Below, piece after piece: positions 33,590 to 43,300 of a DNA stretch of 64,000 nt. The position numbers and the translations under genes are program-made. The stretch spans positions 1 through 64,000 of the forward strand of contig JAENZX010000016.1 in assembly GCA_016841045.1 (NCBI GenBank). The letters run 5' to 3'. The notes under the pieces were generated by a model, which saw nothing but the letters and a program-made list of their open reading frames with translations, did no database searches and was not told the origin of the DNA. This stretch comes from Thermincola carboxydiphila (GTDB taxonomy: Bacteria > Bacillota > Thermincolia > Thermincolales > UBA2595). Each line of letters starts with the position of its first letter. The first letter of the stretch is position 1.

Positions 33590-34393
33590 CTATCCCCTTT
33601 CAGTCAGGATACCTTGTTCTTTTACGGCTTTTTCGCCTTGTTTGACAGCCTGCCTGTCGGCCCACCATCCGATGGCCTTCTTTACCAAGCCAAGTCTGGT
33701 TTCATAGAAATAGTCCGATTCCAGCCAGCCATTTGCTTTAAAATACTCATAATCCCGGGGCAGACCGGCACCGCTTTTGTATGAAGAACGTACAAACCTG
33801 AAAATCATAAGGCCCTTTAGGCCCGGCACCGGACTGTTGGGATTCATAAGCGCTTCATAAAAACGTTTCACCGCTTTGGAGGTTTCCAGGTCAATTTTTT
33901 GCTGCTGGGCGGCAGTGGGCTCACCTCTTAATGGTGTAGTCAGCCCTACTCCCCGGCACAACCTGAAACCCCAAAAAAACGCTACAGATTCCAGGTATTT
34001 GAGGACGTCTTTGGCGCCATATACTCCCTGGGTCACAATCGGGATAAAGGTTTTATGGAAAAAGCAGGGGCGGTGGAACACATAAGCCATCCGATCCAGC
34101 AGGATTTTCATCTGTGCAGGTACCTGCAGGGAGTAAACCGGTGCAGCGAAGATTACCCCATCTGATTCCAGCAGTATTTTTGCGACTCCTTTAAAATCAT
34201 CATCCAGAGGGCAGTACTCCTCCCCTCTCTCAAGGCATACTCCGCACCCCCGGCACAGCTTCAGGTTTAGCTCATTTAAAAATAAATATTTAAAATCTGC
34301 TTCCTGATACTCTTTCAATTTTTCTTCAAAGGCCTTAACTACCCGGTATGTCTGGCCTTTATGAGGGCTCCCCATTACAGCTGTAATCTTCAT
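33590..34393 (-). CDS. Flavodoxin-family NAD(P)H-dependent FMN reductase
   Basis: This 267-residue protein has MKITAVMGSPHKGQTYRVV, a flavodoxin-like FMN phosphate loop, then a Cys-rich insert CRGCGVCLERGEEYCPLDDD (residues ~50-70) typical of iron-sulfur flavoprotein-like reductases, and DGVIFAAPVYSLQVPAQMK with the FMN-contacting PVY. Such enzymes reduce quinones or act as electron carriers. ATG 34393 has AAGGTGAT upstream. The adjoining ferredoxin gene suggests that they form one electron-transfer unit. Confidence 0.85.
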   Translation of the reverse strand: MKITAVMGSPHKGQTYRVVKAFEEKLKEYQEADFKYLFLNELNLKLCRGCGVCLERGEEYCPLDDDFKGVAKILLESDGVIFAAPVYSLQVPAQMKILLDRMAYVFHRPCFFHKTFIPIVTQGVYGAKDVLKYLESVAFFWGFRLCRGVGLTTPLRGEPTAAQQQKIDLETSKAVKRFYEALMNPNSPVPGLKGLMIFRFVRSSYKSGAGLPRDYEYFKANGWLESDYFYETRLGLVKKAIGWWADRQAVKQGEKAVKEQGILTERG

Positions 34394-34516
34394 TATGTTG
34401 ATCACCTTTCTTATAAGACGTAGGAAAAAGCGGCCCAACCGTTATGGTTCGACGTTTTACCCGGGAACCCTTCATATTAACCTTATTCCAAAAAATATTT
34501 AAAGATGCCGGCTGTT

Positions 34517-35449
34517 TCACTGTAATCCGCATCCTTCCAGCCTTTGTCTGATAAATGTGCAAATATCACTCATAGCTTTCTTGGCCTCAGGAAAAAGAGG
34601 TGACAAAATTGGGAATGCGTGGACCATGCCTTCCCAGACCGATAACGTTATTGCAGTGCCCTGTTTTTCAGCTTTTTGGGCAAAGTTAACTGTATCATCC
34701 AGGTGTATTTCATGGGTCCCAACACATAATAAAATTGGAGGCAAATTATCAAGACTGGCTTTTTGCGGCGATAACCACGGTAAATGCGGGTCATTATCAG
34801 CTATGTAGTATTGAGTCCAAACGGACCATGAGTTTAATGGGGCAATATCATTCTTATAATTTGTTGTAAATGACTGGGCACTGCAAGTAAGGTCCGTAAC
34901 CGGCGAAATGGACACCCCGCCGCTTGGTAAGCAAATATCCTGGTCTTTCAATGCTATAAGTGTTGCCAAAGTCAATGTGCCTCCCGCAGATTCGCCGCAT
35001 ATAACTATGTTGGATGGCAAATATCCTTGTTCCAACAGCCAGAGATATGCAGCCACACAGTCATTTACTGCTGCCGGGTAAGGGTGCTCGGGTGCGAGCC
35101 GGTAATCAAACAACAATGCTTTTATCCTGCTGCCCAGTGCAAATTTGGAAACATGTGCCCGATGTGTTAAACATGACCCCGAAATAAATCCACCACCATG
35201 AATGTACAGAATGACCTTTTCCTCAGGTGCATCTTTGGGTATGATCCATTCTGCATACATGGTGCTGACCTCAGTGGGTTCAATTCTGATATCTTTAGGT
35301 AGTTTAATCCTGCCAGATGCCTTATCAACACTCCTGCGGAATTCCTCAACTGAGAAATTTTCGTCAACCACTTCAGGTTTCATTTTCATCTTAAATAAGT
35401 GACGATTTTTTATAAGGCCGATAATCAAGCGGCTTCTTAAACTCTGCAT
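34517..35449 (-). CDS. Alpha/beta hydrolase (HSL family esterase)
   Basis: This 310-residue esterase has the HSL-family oxyanion motif YIHGGGF (residues ~82-88), nucleophile GESAGG (~152-157), acid Asp near ILLCVGTHEIHLDD and the catalytic His in MVHAFPIL. It is cytoplasmic. It hydrolyses short acyl or carbamoyl esters in general; the natural substrate is unknown. The start overlaps the TetR gene by 13 nt, so the regulator and enzyme are co-translated, which suggests that the hydrolase acts on, or detoxifies, the TetR ligand. Confidence 0.9.
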   Translation of the reverse strand: MQSLRSRLIIGLIKNRHLFKMKMKPEVVDENFSVEEFRRSVDKASGRIKLPKDIRIEPTEVSTMYAEWIIPKDAPEEKVILYIHGGGFISGSCLTHRAHVSKFALGSRIKALLFDYRLAPEHPYPAAVNDCVAAYLWLLEQGYLPSNIVICGESAGGTLTLATLIALKDQDICLPSGGVSISPVTDLTCSAQSFTTNYKNDIAPLNSWSVWTQYYIADNDPHLPWLSPQKASLDNLPPILLCVGTHEIHLDDTVNFAQKAEKQGTAITLSVWEGMVHAFPILSPLFPEAKKAMSDICTFIRQRLEGCGLQ

Positions 35450-36066
35450 GATTTTTCTCCTGTCCTTTCCATAAACATATTTATCAATATCCGGGCATCA
35501 GGAATTGCCGTACTGTCCTGGCGGGTAGCTTTGTAAATGGCCAGACCGTTGATAGATGTCCAAAATACTATTGCCAACTCATTTGGATCAGCCTCAATAA
35601 TAGTACCTTCTTCCTGGCCCTGGGCCATGATTTTGGCAACTTCCTGATATGGTAAGTCCCGCTTTTCCTGAATCAGTTTTTTAGCTTCCTCAGGTATTGC
35701 TGTTGAACTTGTCGCATGAGCAATCAAACGGCATGTCTGTATGAAATCATCACTGGTATCAATTGTCTTAAGTAACTGTTCTATGGCCAGCCTGATTTTT
35801 TCATGAGGCGGCAGTGACATTTCTTTTAGGGAAATCACAGCTTCATTCATTTTATTCAGGGCATTTTTTATCAGTTCCACATAAATTTCATCCTTGGATT
35901 TGTAGTAGTGGTATACTAATCCCTGTGCCATACCTACGGCGTCTGCAATGTCCTTTATTTTTGTTGCAAAAAGACCCTTGGTTGCAAATTGACGGAGTGC
36001 ACCCGACCTAATCTGCTGTTTTCGCTCTTCCCGCATCTTTTCGTTTTGTTCTTTGTTTCGTGCCAT
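35437..36066 (-). CDS. TetR-family transcriptional regulator
   Basis: The 209-residue protein has the TetR HTH in the first ~60 residues (QIRSGALRQFATKGLFATKIKDIADAVGMAQGLVYHYYKSKDEIY) and a helical ligand domain. The N-terminus (MARNKEQNEKMREERKQQ) is strongly charged. It resembles the fatty-acid-response (FadR/YxaF) group by domain style only. It is the first gene of a group with the hydrolase and FMN protein. Its promoter overlaps a perfect TGAATG/CATTCA palindrome, so it probably represses itself. Confidence 0.92.
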   Translation of the reverse strand: MARNKEQNEKMREERKQQIRSGALRQFATKGLFATKIKDIADAVGMAQGLVYHYYKSKDEIYVELIKNALNKMNEAVISLKEMSLPPHEKIRLAIEQLLKTIDTSDDFIQTCRLIAHATSSTAIPEEAKKLIQEKRDLPYQEVAKIMAQGQEEGTIIEADPNELAIVFWTSINGLAIYKATRQDSTAIPDARILINMFMERTGEKSCRV

Positions 36067-36094
36067 ATATCATCCACCTTTAGCATTTTTTGAT

Positions 36095-36139
36095 TGAATG
36101 TTCATTCAGTATATTATTATATTATTGCCTTTTTGTCAA
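36095..36139 (-). promoter_or_regulatory. TetR promoter and operator
   Basis: TTGACA (36139-36134), 17-nt spacer, TAATAT (36116-36111), then the perfect palindrome TGAATG TT CATTCA (36095-36108) at the expected transcription start. The palindrome matches the usual form of TetR operators, so binding would block initiation. Confidence 0.75.
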
Positions 36140-36484
36140 TTATATTACAGGAATAAGTTCCTCACTGATTCTTTTTTCAGGAAGGATTATTGAGTATAAT
36201 GACGAAAACTGTGATTCTAAGTGGGAATGACCTCTGCACTTAGGAGGGAAGTTTATGGATAAGGTGACACTATCCTATTTATATAAACCGGTATGGAGAT
36301 GTAGTTGTTATCATAATTAGTTTCCGGAATAATCCGGTCAGGGTTTACGGAAGCAGCTATTTTAATTTCACCCTTTGCCGCTAGTCCATGAATATTTCCT
36401 TCAATGCTTTAAGCCTGTCCCTGCTTCTTCCCTTGTGGTCTTTGGTCATTGTGGCTGCCTTCTGTAAAAGCTCAACCTTAGCTG
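36140..36484. other. Gene-poor stretch between the TetR promoter and the SLOG-SLATT gene
   Basis: Two weak coding signs are present. A 21-codon + strand frame (36255-36320, MDKVTLSYLYKPVW...) has TAGGAGGG 6 nt before its ATG. On the minus strand, a frame running from inside the SLOG-SLATT gene end to TAG near 36387 reads VELLQKAATMTKDHKGRSRD and LKALKEIFMD but has no good start. Neither is called as a gene. Confidence 0.4.
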
Positions 36485-38272
36485 TCAGCCTGGCAACTGC
36501 AACGGCCTTGCCTGAAACATTATCCGCCAGTCAAGGACTTCGGTTATCATGACATCAGCCGTTGTCTTGGCAATATTACTTAGGTCTGCATAAGAACAGT
36601 CTTTCATTTCTTCCAGGTTGCTTTTCAGTTCCTGAAGTCTTTTTGCCATAGCTGTAGAGCGCTGCTCCAGCCGGTGGAACTCCCCCTGAAAAAGGATACC
36701 GGCAATCCCCGCGCCTAAGGCAGGAAGTACTGCAGATAGCAGGGTCAGCCAGGTATTGTAAGAACCATGATAAAAAATATGTATGAAACAGGAAACAAAT
36801 GTCCCTCCAAAAAAGAATAACCCCAGCCTGTGAAGCCGATGTGTAATTCTCCGGTAATGCTGCATATTGCCTTGATGAAACTTAATCTGTCCCTCAATTT
36901 CCTGTTTCATCAGATATTGTTTGTATGATTCCAGATAATCCACATCACATTTTACACTAAGCAGCCCAAGTTCTCTGACCAGTGCCCTAAACTGCCAGTT
37001 TACCCACGAATTTCTGATATCATTATGCATCTGATGGGCGGGTATTCTAAAGGAATTATTAACCCGGCCCAATGGCGCAAGAAATTTCATGTGCCTGAGG
37101 AGTTCTGCCAACAGGCGGTAATCAATCCATTTCCCATGCCATCTTGATTTATTCCCGTACACCGTTATGATAATAATGTACAAAATAATTATCAGTTCAA
37201 TAAACGTTGGAACCCATTGGTAATGGTAAAACCTGCTGCTTTCATCGCCCCATCCCAAAGCAAAAGAAAATAATGCAAAAAAAACAGCTAACCCACCCAG
37301 GATGTAGTTTGTAATAAAAGAATTCCTGTATAATGCGGCGTAGTAATTTGCCAGGTCGTCTGCCCATTTGAAGTGGCAATTCAGGACAGTATCAATCCTT
37401 TTGCTTATGTTATCAGGCAGTGTAATTTCCTGGATTTGTTCATTCATTTCCTTGTCCCGGATACAGCCAGATAAAGTGGTACCCAATATCTTTCGGAACA
37501 ATTTGTACGCTACCCCCCTGTAGCTATGTTCTGTTTCCCTATGGTATTCAGAGAGATAATTGGTGCTGTCTTCAGTCCTGGTGTCTTCCTTTGGGACCGG
37601 CAACAGGAAAAGATATGTCATCTGTTCGCTGAGATATTCGTCCCATCCTTTTGTGTCATCAGCAGAGATTCCAAGAATTGTGATATCATGAGGCTGCCGG
37701 GAATTTATCCATATCACCGGGATCATATGTTCAACTGCTTCAGCAACAATCTGGCCTGTACCTCCGCTGCCCCGGGGCTGGAATCCGTCCCATACAGCTA
37801 CCAGGACATCTGACTGTTCAAGTACCAGTCGCCCTACTGATAAATACGGGCTGTCCCCTGCCAAGCGGCTGCCGTCCATTTCAAAAACAGAAGTAGCCTG
37901 TTCCAGTAAGGAATCAAAATCCTCACAGGATGCCCCTGCAGAGAAGTCCTTTTTATACTCATTGCGTTCATAGGGAAGCGGACACTGGAGTTCATAGCCC
38001 AAGTCAATGGCCTCATGTGCCACTATCCTGTCACTGCCCTCAGCAAGGGGGGATACAAGCCGTAAAACAGGTCCCGAACCACTGTAAGGGCTATTGGGCT
38101 CACAAGACATTTCCTCTGCCTTTACTTTGATTTCCTGAAGAACCTGTCTGACTCTTTCCTTAAGAATCCCTGAATCGGCTTCCCCGAGACCTCCCGGGCG
38201 GTGACCGGTCACCCCTACCCTTACAGTAAGTTTCGCCCGTGGGGGATGGTTACCACAGTTTGTATTGTTCAT
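36485..38272 (-). CDS. SLOG-SLATT membrane protein (predicted nucleotide sensor and pore effector)
   Basis: This 595-residue protein fuses two modules. Residues ~15-190 are a SLOG Rossmann-like domain: VGVTGHRP (19-26), LVSPLAEGSDRIVAHEA (72-88) and DVLVAVWDG with GGTGQIVAEA (154-180), the nucleotide pocket pattern. Residues ~305-580 have four membrane helices (about 319-341, 356-373, 484-501, 508-528) around RWHGKWIDYRLLAELLRHM, the signature of SLATT domains. SLATT proteins are predicted to disrupt membranes when a partner senses a nucleotide signal. GGGAGG precedes the ATG. It is 57 nt from the TrkA-RyR gene. Function is family-based prediction. Confidence 0.8.
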   Translation of the reverse strand: MNNTNCGNHPPRAKLTVRVGVTGHRPGGLGEADSGILKERVRQVLQEIKVKAEEMSCEPNSPYSGSGPVLRLVSPLAEGSDRIVAHEAIDLGYELQCPLPYERNEYKKDFSAGASCEDFDSLLEQATSVFEMDGSRLAGDSPYLSVGRLVLEQSDVLVAVWDGFQPRGSGGTGQIVAEAVEHMIPVIWINSRQPHDITILGISADDTKGWDEYLSEQMTYLFLLPVPKEDTRTEDSTNYLSEYHRETEHSYRGVAYKLFRKILGTTLSGCIRDKEMNEQIQEITLPDNISKRIDTVLNCHFKWADDLANYYAALYRNSFITNYILGGLAVFFALFSFALGWGDESSRFYHYQWVPTFIELIIILYIIIITVYGNKSRWHGKWIDYRLLAELLRHMKFLAPLGRVNNSFRIPAHQMHNDIRNSWVNWQFRALVRELGLLSVKCDVDYLESYKQYLMKQEIEGQIKFHQGNMQHYRRITHRLHRLGLFFFGGTFVSCFIHIFYHGSYNTWLTLLSAVLPALGAGIAGILFQGEFHRLEQRSTAMAKRLQELKSNLEEMKDCSYADLSNIAKTTADVMITEVLDWRIMFQARPLQLPG

Positions 38273-38329
38273 AAGACCTCCCGGTTTTGGGCATTACACC
38301 CAACACCCCCGTAAAAATCAGATTTGCAT

Positions 38330-40111
38330 TCAATTGTTGCCGCACTTGACCCGGTATATGCGAAAACCCACTTCTTCAAGGAGTTCAGGTAATCTGTTGA
38401 TCATGTCAATATTATACTCTTTGCTCTCATCCGGCAGGTCCGCCCAGGGTAAAAGCATATTATTCATCTTACGCGCTTCATCCCGTTCCTCACCATATTT
38501 CCATCCTTCATCAATGCGGTGATTATACCACCGTTCATGTTCAAGTTCAGCCATTTTTTCCGCCTCTTCCGGAGTAAACTGAAAATGTTTTTCCTTCAGT
38601 TCCGTCAGGAGTATGAGTTCACAGGATACCTCTTTGAGTAACTTCCCCACATAATTGGCTTCACGCCTGCTTTGTTCCTTATGACTTTCATCCAGTTGCA
38701 CCCAGGGGACCAGGGCAGCCTTTTTCTTTGGGTCATTTTTATTTTGTTCAACATACAAATTATGCATTGCCATAGCAAGGGTTTCATGGGTCCCGTGTAA
38801 CAGTTCCTCAACCCGGCATGTCATGTCCAGCAGTCCAAAGGCATGCAGTCTGTTATACTTGTCGTCATCAGCCAGGGACCCGTCATTGGGGTCTGCGCTC
38901 CGAAGGAGTCCGGGAATCCCTCCGGTATTCATCATGCAAAGGATAATCAGGGTATTACGGTTTTTATTCAATAAAGACAAAGCAGTCTTCAACCCGGTTA
39001 ATTCATCACTACTCTGAATAAATACTGCATCACAGTCACCCTGCCCCAAATCCCCGACACGGAAGTGTATTTCACAGTAATCTTCTGTCAGGGGATATCT
39101 TTTAATGAAATCATTAATTTTGGCCTGCACATTTTCATCTATTACCGTGAACCTGAGTTTTTTCCCATATAAGTTAAATACTTTCCTCCAGCTTTTGACC
39201 GCATATAACATGAGACATTCTCCCAGACTGTCAAACCCTACTAATGCAACATCCGTCAGAGGAGGATTCTTATCGTCTTTATTACTTTGAATGTCAGGAC
39301 AACCCTCGTAAAAGTTAAAGTATTTATTTGCCAAAATCCGGGCACTGCTGTTATAAATATTAAAAAACTCCAGCAAAAAAGAGTCGTCTTGCCCTCCCGT
39401 TATTTCCCGTTCTTTAAGTAAGTTACACAATTGGACATCACTGACATGTACATAACATGTCAGTGTTTTTCCTTTTCTTTGTCGAACCATTTTTCTAACG
39501 TTCACGGCAATTTCTGCATTAACACCGTCCTGCCCGCAGGTGGCCACAATGCACATGGCTTTCGTTACTTTGGCCTTGTACAGCATGTCCGTGTCAGCCG
39601 CATTTCCTGTGAGGACGATTGCCCCATGCTCCCTGCACTGATCGATCATGTCATTTTCTTTATCAAGCTCAATTACAACAACCCGGTAGCCATTCCGGCA
39701 AAAATCAGCCGCCAGGAACAATCCTTTTGTTCCAAGTCCGCAAATAACAACATGTTCTTTGTAAAACAGCCTTAAATAGATCAGGGAAAATTGTTTGTGT
39801 AAGATTTCTGCCAGCGCTTTGCCGGCAGTATATAAAAACAGAAGAGGCGCCAAAAATCTGCCCAGTTCCAGTTCGATTGGTACAGGTCCGTTGCCGGGAT
39901 TAAAATTTGTAAAAAATAACTGGAATGCCTGGTAAACAATGGACGGCGCATATAAAGGTTTCCCCTGGGCAGCGTAATTTTTTGCATAACCGATACAGCC
40001 GAGGGCTAAAAAGAAGAAAAAGAGCAGGACTATTATAAGCCATTCATAATCCCTAAAAAATTGAACAGCAGGACTTCGTTTTCCAGCCCTGACTGAGGAA
40101 GTAAATTTCAT
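38330..40111 (-). CDS. 2TM-TrkA-N-RyR protein (predicted channel-like conflict protein)
   Basis: In this 593-residue protein, TM1 (~24-43) and TM2 (~84-104) flank a pore-loop-sized segment without a K+ filter (TNFNPGNGPVP). A TrkA-N/RCK Rossmann domain begins EHVVICGLGTKG (119-130), and a second Rossmann-like part has DVALVGFDSLGE (~280). The C-terminus (~515-593) is an RyR domain: AELEHERWYNHRIDEGWKYG and LLPWADLPDE. RyR domains are linked to nucleotide-centred conflict systems. ATG 40111 is favoured by AAAAGGGG; it also overlaps by four bases (ATGA) the stop of a short upstream frame. Confidence 0.8.
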   Translation of the reverse strand: MKFTSSVRAGKRSPAVQFFRDYEWLIIVLLFFFFLALGCIGYAKNYAAQGKPLYAPSIVYQAFQLFFTNFNPGNGPVPIELELGRFLAPLLFLYTAGKALAEILHKQFSLIYLRLFYKEHVVICGLGTKGLFLAADFCRNGYRVVVIELDKENDMIDQCREHGAIVLTGNAADTDMLYKAKVTKAMCIVATCGQDGVNAEIAVNVRKMVRQRKGKTLTCYVHVSDVQLCNLLKEREITGGQDDSFLLEFFNIYNSSARILANKYFNFYEGCPDIQSNKDDKNPPLTDVALVGFDSLGECLMLYAVKSWRKVFNLYGKKLRFTVIDENVQAKINDFIKRYPLTEDYCEIHFRVGDLGQGDCDAVFIQSSDELTGLKTALSLLNKNRNTLIILCMMNTGGIPGLLRSADPNDGSLADDDKYNRLHAFGLLDMTCRVEELLHGTHETLAMAMHNLYVEQNKNDPKKKAALVPWVQLDESHKEQSRREANYVGKLLKEVSCELILLTELKEKHFQFTPEEAEKMAELEHERWYNHRIDEGWKYGEERDEARKMNNMLLPWADLPDESKEYNIDMINRLPELLEEVGFRIYRVKCGNN

Positions 40112-40233
40112 AACAGGCCCCTTTTCCATGCAGTGACCCGGGGATTATAGCCGAACTTTTCGAGTTCTCTCGCTACTGCCTTTACAATCGTGTAATTGCC
40201 TCCCCAGGCAATAAATAGGATACTTCGATAATT
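40108..40233 (-). pseudogene. TIR-like N-terminal fragment coupled to the TrkA-RyR gene
   Basis: A 41-codon frame ends in a TGA overlapping the ATG of the TrkA-RyR gene (ATGA). It reads YRSILFIAWGGNYTIVKAVA then RELEKFGYNPRVTAW, which looks like the first strand, helix and second strand of a TIR-like nucleotide-binding domain (FI-G----VK-VA--LEK-GY). No ATG, GTG or TTG start is available and a stop lies 9 nt before it. The coding look and stop/start overlap suggest a truncated ancestral gene. This is inference from a short sequence. Confidence 0.45.
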
Positions 40234-40309
40234 TAAAGATTAAATCCTTTATTCTTTCGATCTAATTTGACAAAAACAAACCTCACGAGGTTCACAAATC
40301 CGGATTGTA

Positions 40310-43300
40310 TTAAGGCTTCAGTTGAGGAATGATCAGCAGCTCCGACTCGTTATTGTGTGATAGATAAAGCAGCGATGGGAGTTTTCCTGAATAATTCAAA
40401 TTAAGTACGATTTCGATCTCAGCCTTCTCTGCAGCAGCAGCTAAAAGATAATCGATAATTGTGATATCAAAACCCTTAGTTTGGCGGATTTCATATGCAG
40501 TTAATAAATATCTTCCGGCTGCCTCTCTTAAGTTACTGTTTATGCAGCGTATCCCAAGACAAACATAGATAAAATAGGAATCTATGGAATTTTTGTGATA
40601 GGAGTTGTTCAATAATTGAATTCCCTTTTCATATAGTGCAATTGCTGTGTTTGTATCCTGAGTCAAAGTTGCCATATTAACGATAGTGTTTACAGTATAA
40701 GGATGGTTATCACCATGGTGTTTCAGTTTGTAATTATAAGTGATTTCAAGTTGCTGCCTGGCCTTTTCTGTATCACCCTTAAGGAAGTATACATTGGCCA
40801 GGTTATTATAGGTTGTTAGGGAATAAACATGCGGCCGTTTACCCGGCTCCAGGACAGCGTCGTTCATTTCTATAGAATCATTGTAATATTTGACAGCCTC
40901 ATCATAATTCCCATAAACCGTTAACATATTGGCATAATTAGTTAACGCCCATGCCAATTCCAAACCTGTGCCATTAAAATAATGGCTGTAAATCTTTTTA
41001 GCTTCTGTCACAGTCGACATTGCTTCTTCTATTTTAAAATCAGCATACAGGTTTGGCCAATAATAGCAGTATTCCCACGCCACTTCCGGTGAAAATTCCC
41101 CAAAAATACGGACACGTGTATTAATTGCATCTATAAAAAGAGGTTCTCCCTTACTTTGGAATCCAATAGCGTAATAGCAGTTGGCCAGGTTACCCATTGC
41201 CCAGGAAGAAAGCATATCACTTACACCATTATCTTTATATGTTTTAACAACCTGTTCATAGATTCCAATGGCCTTATCTATTTCACCCCTTGATGAACAG
41301 ACGATTGCATACTTAAATAAATGTTCACATAAACCGGTTTCGTCTTCAGGATATGTCACCGAGTATTTATTAATCAGTGACTCGTAGCACTTTGCTGCCG
41401 TATAATAACCATCAAGATTTAATTTATACTCTGACCTGGCAATATCCGAGAGAATCGATATCTCCTTTACCGGTGAATCAATATGTTCAAGAAGGAGATT
41501 GCCGATTTTAATGCATGCCTGAAAACATCCGGATTGGCAAAGAATTGAGGAAAATCGTACTGAAAGAGAATTTTTTTCTATATCTTTGATATTCGAAATA
41601 ATCAGTTCAATCAGGTGTTCCTGATGTGCTTGTACACTATTGAAATATGTTATTAAGGTGTAGAATTCATTTTCGTACAAATACTTGAATACTGGTGGCC
41701 TTAATATAAACGTGATCAATCGTTCATAGTCTTTGTTAAAATAGTATTGGTGTGTTAATTCGACTGCTTCACGGCTTATATCATCAACACTCTCAAAATA
41801 GGAAATAATTGCATTCCTTGCCCACTTGATATAACTCGGACCGTTTTCTCCTGAAACCAGGATCTTATCCATTTCATCCCTGACAAGATCATGATTTAAG
41901 CTTAAAATTCCATTGGTTTCAAACAGGAAACGTTCAAGGGAAGAAAAAATAACAACCCATATTATTGGCGGCATTTTTGTGATAGAAAATATTTCACTTT
42001 CACTAATGCCATTTTTTGTGCAGAGTAATAGGGCAAATACCTGATAGACATACTTAGTATCGTAATTATTTGTATCCAAAAAATCATATAGTCTGTTAAA
42101 TATTATGTTAAATAATTTTCCCAAAGAGTCTATTGTCACAACAGCATCAAAAAAATCATTAAATTTCTCGTATGCCCCATATACGCGAAGCTCGTTAATT
42201 AGAATGGACAGGAATAACGGGTTATGACACAGTGGATTGTCAAACATCACCTGAATTTTATGGTGTTCTATTATCTTCCCGTACTGGCGAAATTGTGTTT
42301 CCACAATAGCCTGAATCTGGTCATTTGTAAGATCAGGCATTTCCACTATTTTTTCAAAACCAAATTTCCTATCATCTGTACACGAACAAATGACTCTGAC
42401 ATCAGGGTTTATATCACTGAGATTGCCTATCTGCACCAAATAATTTCGGTTACCTGCCAATTTATCAATAGCATCAACAAAAATATACAATGTCCGCGGG
42501 AGTTTAATATTAGACAGAATCTCCAGAATCTGTGTTTCAGAAATATTCTCTGAATGATTTAACTTCAACTCATACTGGTAATTAAGAAAAAGGAATAACC
42601 GGTAGTATAATTTTTGGATAGTATTGTTGTCTCCACCCAGTGAAGTGTAATGAAAGAATACATCCTCGTCTTCATCAACCCCAAAACTTTTAATAAGAAA
42701 TGACATTGTTGATGTCTTCCCAATGCCCTTTCTACCATATAACACAACCTGAGAATAATCATTGACTGCATCAATTAGTTCATAGGTAAAAGCAGGTTCG
42801 GGCATGTATTTGGCATAGTGGTCTTTTAAAAGATTAAGATGTGAATAATAGTCAGTATCATTGAATGGACTTTCGTATTCCTCAGGAAAAATACTATTGA
42901 TATATATCAACACAGATTGGTAAACCTGTTGCTCCAGTTCATCCAACGTGTCATACTGAAACTGTTTGCACCTGCGGAATTTTTTTATCCTGTCAAGTAA
43001 ATCCTGCATTTTTTCAGGATTATCAGTTGTTGCCGGGTCTATGCCATTTCTTAAATGCAGAGACGCATATACTTTTGACGCCGGAACAAAAACACCGGCT
43101 CTGATTTCCAATTCAGTTATGCTTATCCCGGTTAACCTGCCGGCACCCAACGACTTTCGCAGTTCTAGTGAAAGCTTCTCAATATCTGATTCTTCAGGAA
43201 TATAGCCATAACGGTTTCCAAGCATTCCGACAAAAAACGGATTACATTTGATAACCTCGCCAAGACAGATTTCTAAAATTCTTCCATCATCACTGATAGA

